Below, piece by piece: positions 60,637 to 64,000 of a stretch of DNA of 64,000 nucleotides. A model generated the notes under the pieces. It worked only from the letters and a program-made list of their open reading frames with translations, was not told the origin of the DNA and ran no database searches. The DNA lies in the NCBI RefSeq assembly GCF_038096165.1, contig NZ_CP151076.1, forward strand, positions 2,291,501-2,355,500, written 5' to 3'. Position 1 is the stretch's first letter; each line of letters begins with the position of its first letter. The stretch comes from Pseudomonas sp. G.S.17. Lineage in GTDB: Bacteria; Pseudomonadota; Gammaproteobacteria; Pseudomonadales; Pseudomonadaceae. The translations under genes and the position numbers were made by a program.

Positions 60637-61584
60637 ATGTCTAACCTACGTCGCAAGCTCCCCAGCTCCAGCTCATTATTCGTCTTCGAGGCGGCCGCGC
60701 GTTGTGGCAGCTTCACGCGTGCGGCGGATGAGTTGTGCGTCAGCCAGCCTGCGGTCAGTCGCATGCTGGCGCGGCTGGAAGAACACCTTGGCGTGCAGCT
60801 GTTCGAGCGGGTGCGCGGCGGTGCCAGGCTGACCGAAAGTGGCAGCATTTTGTATCGGCGGGTGCAGGAAGGCTTCAGCACCATCGAGTCGGCGATCAGC
60901 GAAATCGAGTCCCGGGCCACGGGCATTGAAACCGTTACCCTCTCGGTCTCCACGGCGTTCACCACCCACTGGCTGATGCCGCGCATGAGCCGCTTCAATG
61001 AACGCTTTCCCACCGTGGACATGCGTTACCAGTTGATGTCGGGGCGCATCGGCGGGCCGTTGGTGGATGTCGATCTGGGCATGCGTTATCTGGACGCCGG
61101 CAGCGTCAAAGCCGCAGACAGGCTGCTCGTCCCGGAAATTACCCTACCGGTGTGCAACGCTTCGTACCTCAAGAATGTGGTGAACAGCAGCAACCAGAAA
61201 TGTCCGCCGACGCTGATCAATATGGACAATCAGGACCGCAGTTGGGCCGAGGACTTCGCGGCTCCCGGCCGCAGTGACAACGCCCTGGTATTTTCCGATT
61301 ACGCCGTGGTGGTGCAGGCGGCCTTGCTCGGGCAGGGCGTTGCATTGGGTTGGTTGAACGTGGTTTCCCACTGCCTGGTGAAGGGCGAACTGTTACCGGC
61401 TACCGATCATCTGCGAATAGCCTCGCGTCGCTGCTGCCTGGTCTCCCCGAGCAACCGTCCGGTGCGCCCGGTGGTTGAAAGTGTCCGCGACTGGATCGCC
61501 GAAGAAATGCGTGATGACCTGGTTCGAATCGATGCGCTTTATCCCCATCTGGGTCTGGCGGCGCAGGTCGATTTCACTGATTGA
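60637..61584 (+). CDS. LysR-family regulator (GcvA-like)
   Basis: The 315-residue protein has LFVFEAAARCGSFTRAADEL CVSQPAVSRMLARLEEHLGV and an effector domain of the GcvA/AmpR group (VTLSVSTAFTTHWLMPRMSR; VDVDLGMRYLDAG). It is divergent from the aldehyde dehydrogenase gene and probably controls it and the GMC operon. Confidence 0.9.
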   Translation: MSNLRRKLPSSSSLFVFEAAARCGSFTRAADELCVSQPAVSRMLARLEEHLGVQLFERVRGGARLTESGSILYRRVQEGFSTIESAISEIESRATGIETVTLSVSTAFTTHWLMPRMSRFNERFPTVDMRYQLMSGRIGGPLVDVDLGMRYLDAGSVKAADRLLVPEITLPVCNASYLKNVVNSSNQKCPPTLINMDNQDRSWAEDFAAPGRSDNALVFSDYAVVVQAALLGQGVALGWLNVVSHCLVKGELLPATDHLRIASRRCCLVSPSNRPVRPVVESVRDWIAEEMRDDLVRIDALYPHLGLAAQVDFTD

Positions 61585-61724
61585 AGGCAGGTGTGCCGCG
61601 TAGAGTAAAAAAACAGTAGGTTATGCCCTGAGGTCAGGTCAAAACAGAATATTTCGTGAGAGAGCGGGGTCGATAATTGACCCCAGACAGCTTCACCCTC
61701 ATGACCTATCTTGCGGAGCGCCTT

Positions 61725-62429
61725 ATGTCATTCAAGCAGTTCAAAGCCCTGACGTTCGACGTCGTTGGTACCCTGATCGATTTCGAAGCCGGAATCCTGA
61801 ACCATGTGCGTGAAGTCGCAGGCGATGCGGGTAAGGCGTGCAGCGATGACGATCTCCTCAAGGCCTATCGCGAAGCCCGTGCCAACCCGGATTCGGGCTG
61901 GTGGCCAGACGATCTGGAACGTTGCTACCACTTGATGGCCGCCAAACTCGGCCTGCCGGATAACGACGAGTACGCCAAGGGCCTGAGCCTGGCAGTGAAA
62001 AACTTCCCGGCGTTCCCGGATTCAGTCGAAGCCCTCAAGCGTCTGCACAAGCATTTCAAGCTGGTTGCCACGACCAACTCGCGGATCTGGGCGCTGGATT
62101 ACATGGCCAAGACCCTGGAAGAACCCTTTGACGTGCGCGTCACGGTCGACGACGTACGTTTCGAGAAACCTGATCCGCAGTTCTTCGCCTACACCCGTGG
62201 CGTGCTCGCGACCCAAGGCATTCTGTTTGAAAACATCCTTCACGTTGCCCAGAGCCAGTATCACGATATCGGCGTGGCCATGCGTCTGGGTTATCAGACC
62301 TGCTGGATCGAACGGCGCTTTGCCCAGAAGGGCTCCGGCGGCACGCTGGAGTCCGAGCACACCAAACCGCATTACCACTTCACGTCCCTGGCGCAACTGG
62401 CCGACGCGGTCGAGAAAGAACTGGGCTGA
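61725..62429 (+). CDS. HAD-superfamily hydrolase, haloacid dehalogenase type II-like
   Basis: The 234-residue protein starts at ATG 61725 (GGAG upstream). HAD motifs: nucleophile Asp in ALTFDVVGTLID (the usual Tyr of DxYGTL is Val), Ser/Thr in LVATTNSR, Lys in VRFEKPDPQFF and the acidic end ILHVAQSQYHDIGVAMRLG. It resembles L-2-haloacid dehalogenases but could be a phosphatase. The following FAD enzyme gene lies 182 bp on, after REP sequences. Confidence 0.88.
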   Translation: MSFKQFKALTFDVVGTLIDFEAGILNHVREVAGDAGKACSDDDLLKAYREARANPDSGWWPDDLERCYHLMAAKLGLPDNDEYAKGLSLAVKNFPAFPDSVEALKRLHKHFKLVATTNSRIWALDYMAKTLEEPFDVRVTVDDVRFEKPDPQFFAYTRGVLATQGILFENILHVAQSQYHDIGVAMRLGYQTCWIERRFAQKGSGGTLESEHTKPHYHFTSLAQLADAVEKELG

Positions 62430-62493
62430 AGCAGTCTGGTAGGAGGGGACTTGTCCCCGAAAATCAAACAACATACATCCATCGAATTGAAAT

Positions 62494-62583
62494 CGTTGGA
62501 GCGAGGCTTGCCCGCGAATCGGACACTGCGATGGGCCAGATCCACCGCGTTATCGTTCTTCGCGGACAAGCCTCGCTCCAACG
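62494..62583. repeat. Inverted REP pair (BIME)
   Basis: CGTTGGAGCGAGGCTTGCCC and its near inverse, ending GCCTCGCTCCAACG, flank about 45 bp. The pair lies directly before the FAD enzyme gene, so that gene's promoter or leader must contain it. Confidence 0.8.
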
Positions 62584-62611
62584 AATTGCATTCCATGACA
62601 TGAGGCCGGCG

Positions 62612-63895
62612 ATGACTCCTGACAGTTTGTGGGCGGCTACCGCCCAACCCGCGCCTGCGCTGCAATCCCTTGAGGGTGAGCGGCGTTGTGACGTGGTGAT
62701 CATCGGCGCGGGTTACACCGGCTTGAGCGCCGCGCACCATATCGCGCTCAGTGGGCGCGAACCGCTGATCGTCGAGGCCAATACCCTGGCCTGGGGCGCC
62801 AGCGGGCGCAACGGCGGGGTGGTCTCGCCGAAATTCAGGGTCGGTTTCTCGACCCTGATGCAGCGCTTTAGTCGGGATACCGCCTTGCAGATGTATCACA
62901 CCGGCTATGCCGCCGTGGACAGCCTGGTGGAAATGGTCGACAGCCTCGGGCTCGTTCATGCGCAGTTGCACATGGGCGGGCACATTGCTGCGGCGCACAA
63001 TGCCCACGCGTTGGTTGGCCTTGAGTCCACGGCAAACTGGATCAAACGCGAAACCGGCGGCAGTTCGTCGGTGATGATCAGCGCCGAGCAAGTCCGGGAA
63101 ATGACCGGCTCAAAGATTTTCAACGGTGGACTGCTGACGCCCAAGGCGGGCGGCATTCATCCGCTGAACTACGCCCGAGGCATCGCCCAGAGCCTGCATG
63201 ATCGCGGGGTCAAGCTCTACATCAACAGCCCGGCGCAACAGGTGCGCAGGGAAGGCGAGCACGTTGTCGTGCAGACACCGCAAGGCCGGGTCATCGCCAA
63301 GCAGGTGATCTACGCCACCAACGGCTATTCCGATCAGACCAAGGCCACCGACACTCTGCATCGCCGCTTGATTCCGTTTCGCAGTGCAATCATCGCCACC
63401 GAACCGCTGCCGGCGCATATCCTCGCTGGCATCATGCCGGGCGGCCAGGTGTGCGGCGACACCAAACGCATGCTGCGCTGGTTCCGGGTCATCGGCGACC
63501 GGCTGATTTTCGGCGGGCGCGGTGCCTTTGGCAAAGGTGACTCGGACAGCGCCTTCAACGACTTGCAGCGCAGCATGGGCGTGGTTTTCCCGACGTTGCG
63601 CGAGCAGAAGATTGCCTATCGCTGGTCTGGCCTGGTGGCCATGACTCTGGATTACCTGCCTCATGCCGGTCAGCTCGACGAGCGCAGCTTCTACGCCATT
63701 GGTTACAACGGCGGCGGCGTGGCCATGTCGACCTGGATGGGCAAGCAACTGGCAGCCATGACCGCTGGTGAAAAAGTCGAGCTGGGTTTGCTGGCCGGCG
63801 ATCATTTCAACCCTATTCCACTGCATGCTTTCCGCGCACCAGGCGTACGTCTGGCGGCCTGCTGGCAGCAATTTCTGGACATCATCGGCCGATGA
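62612..63895 (+). CDS. FAD-dependent amine oxidoreductase (PuuB/DadA-like DAO family)
   Basis: The 427-residue flavoprotein has the FAD fold CDVVIIGAGYTGLSAAHHIA, LIVEANTLAWGASGRNGGVV SPKF (covalent-flavin group pattern), INSPAQQVRREGEHVVVQTP, VIYATNGYSDQ and a C-terminal GYNGGGVAMSTWMGK. It resembles gamma-glutamylputrescine oxidase and related D-amino-acid or amine oxidases. I chose ATG 62612 because GAGG precedes it; ATG 62600 is also possible. With the PotD-like protein, the GMC enzyme and the aldehyde dehydrogenase it supports an amine catabolism cluster. Confidence 0.88.
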   Translation: MTPDSLWAATAQPAPALQSLEGERRCDVVIIGAGYTGLSAAHHIALSGREPLIVEANTLAWGASGRNGGVVSPKFRVGFSTLMQRFSRDTALQMYHTGYAAVDSLVEMVDSLGLVHAQLHMGGHIAAAHNAHALVGLESTANWIKRETGGSSSVMISAEQVREMTGSKIFNGGLLTPKAGGIHPLNYARGIAQSLHDRGVKLYINSPAQQVRREGEHVVVQTPQGRVIAKQVIYATNGYSDQTKATDTLHRRLIPFRSAIIATEPLPAHILAGIMPGGQVCGDTKRMLRWFRVIGDRLIFGGRGAFGKGDSDSAFNDLQRSMGVVFPTLREQKIAYRWSGLVAMTLDYLPHAGQLDERSFYAIGYNGGGVAMSTWMGKQLAAMTAGEKVELGLLAGDHFNPIPLHAFRAPGVRLAACWQQFLDIIGR

Positions 63896-64000
63896 GCCGT
63901 GGCGAGCGCAATCCCATGCCCGAGATTTTGCATTACCCGATTCCCCACACCCGCCGACAGTTGCCCCGTGCCGCTTTTGCCCTGCACAACGATCCGCTGG
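63892..64000 (+). CDS. Start of a downstream gene, cut by the window end
   Basis: The ATG overlaps the stop of the FAD enzyme (ATGA), so the two are in one operon. Thirty-six codons are visible, including MPEILHYPIPHTRRQLPRAA FALHND. I do not recognise the family. An inner ATG (MPEILHY, 63916) is an alternative start. Confidence 0.6.
   Translation, partial: MSRGERNPMPEILHYPIPHTRRQLPRAAFALHNDPL

Overview
The window looks like chromosome from a Pseudomonas of the P. fluorescens type. Supporting signs are the high-GC coding style, many REP/BIME hairpins of the TAGGAGCGAGCTTGCTCGCG kind between genes, and pseudomonad-style operons: rut, a NodT/EmrAB efflux operon, an OprD porin and many LysR regulators. 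I see no rRNA, tRNA or CRISPR array. The genus call is inference from these features, not from a marker gene.

Region 1 (1-7.6 kb) is a sulfide/persulfide oxidation module. A sigma-54 activator of the FisR type (595-1920) sits between a cytochrome bd (CIO type) operon on its left and a persulfide dioxygenase - DUF442::sulfide:quinone reductase - TSUP exporter - YeeE/YedE pair - DUF2892 operon on its right. Both flanking operons carry a -24/-12 promoter, and both have clustered TGCCA/TGGCA palindromes about 90-130 bp upstream of it. This suggests that one sulfane-sulfur sensor controls both the quinone-reducing enzyme and the sulfide-tolerant quinol oxidase. Inside the operon lie a fused OsmC-hotdog remnant and the decayed gene of an older BigR/ArsR-type repressor.

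Region 2 (7.6-18.7 kb) is a scrapyard of sulfur and mobile-element fragments. It holds pieces of IS66 and IS3 elements, a truncated universal stress gene, a P-loop kinase, an 805-residue repetitive adhesin-like protein, relics of ssuC and ssuB followed by an intact ssuF (Mop), an SsuD-like flavin monooxygenase, an FMN alpha-hydroxy-acid dehydrogenase, a deletion-made TauA-TauD fusion, an aldo/keto reductase and a broken exbD.

Region 3 (18.7-25.9 kb) has an efflux operon (outer-membrane lipoprotein, EmrA-like, EmrB-like) with a divergent IclR regulator, a DUF1624 membrane protein and three small proteins.

Region 4 (26.2-37.7 kb) is the uracil-degrading rutABCDF operon with divergent rutR, then a 2-oxoglutarate oxygenase - VOC protein - BMP-type nucleoside/nucleobase ABC transporter operon. 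The two operons share a duplicated 68-bp promoter segment with a RutR-type operator, so the second operon is probably part of the same pyrimidine regulon.

Region 5 (37.9-45.8 kb) is a peptide-like substrate cluster: a C45 N-terminal-nucleophile acyltransferase, an oligopeptide-type ABC transporter with its two ATPases fused, a GntR regulator and an alpha/beta hydrolase. Region 6 (45.8-47.2 kb) carries REP repeats, the second copy of a 140-bp MITE and two gene relics. Region 7 (47.2-55.9 kb) encodes LysR regulators, a divergent DAACS transporter, a signal-peptide-bearing argininosuccinate-lyase homologue, OprD, GhrA and a tartrate-dehydrogenase-like enzyme. Region 8 (56.2 kb to the end) has a PotD-like binding protein, a GMC oxidoreductase, an aldehyde dehydrogenase, a LysR regulator, a haloacid-dehalogenase-like HAD and an FAD amine oxidoreductase. 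It resembles amine or alcohol catabolism.
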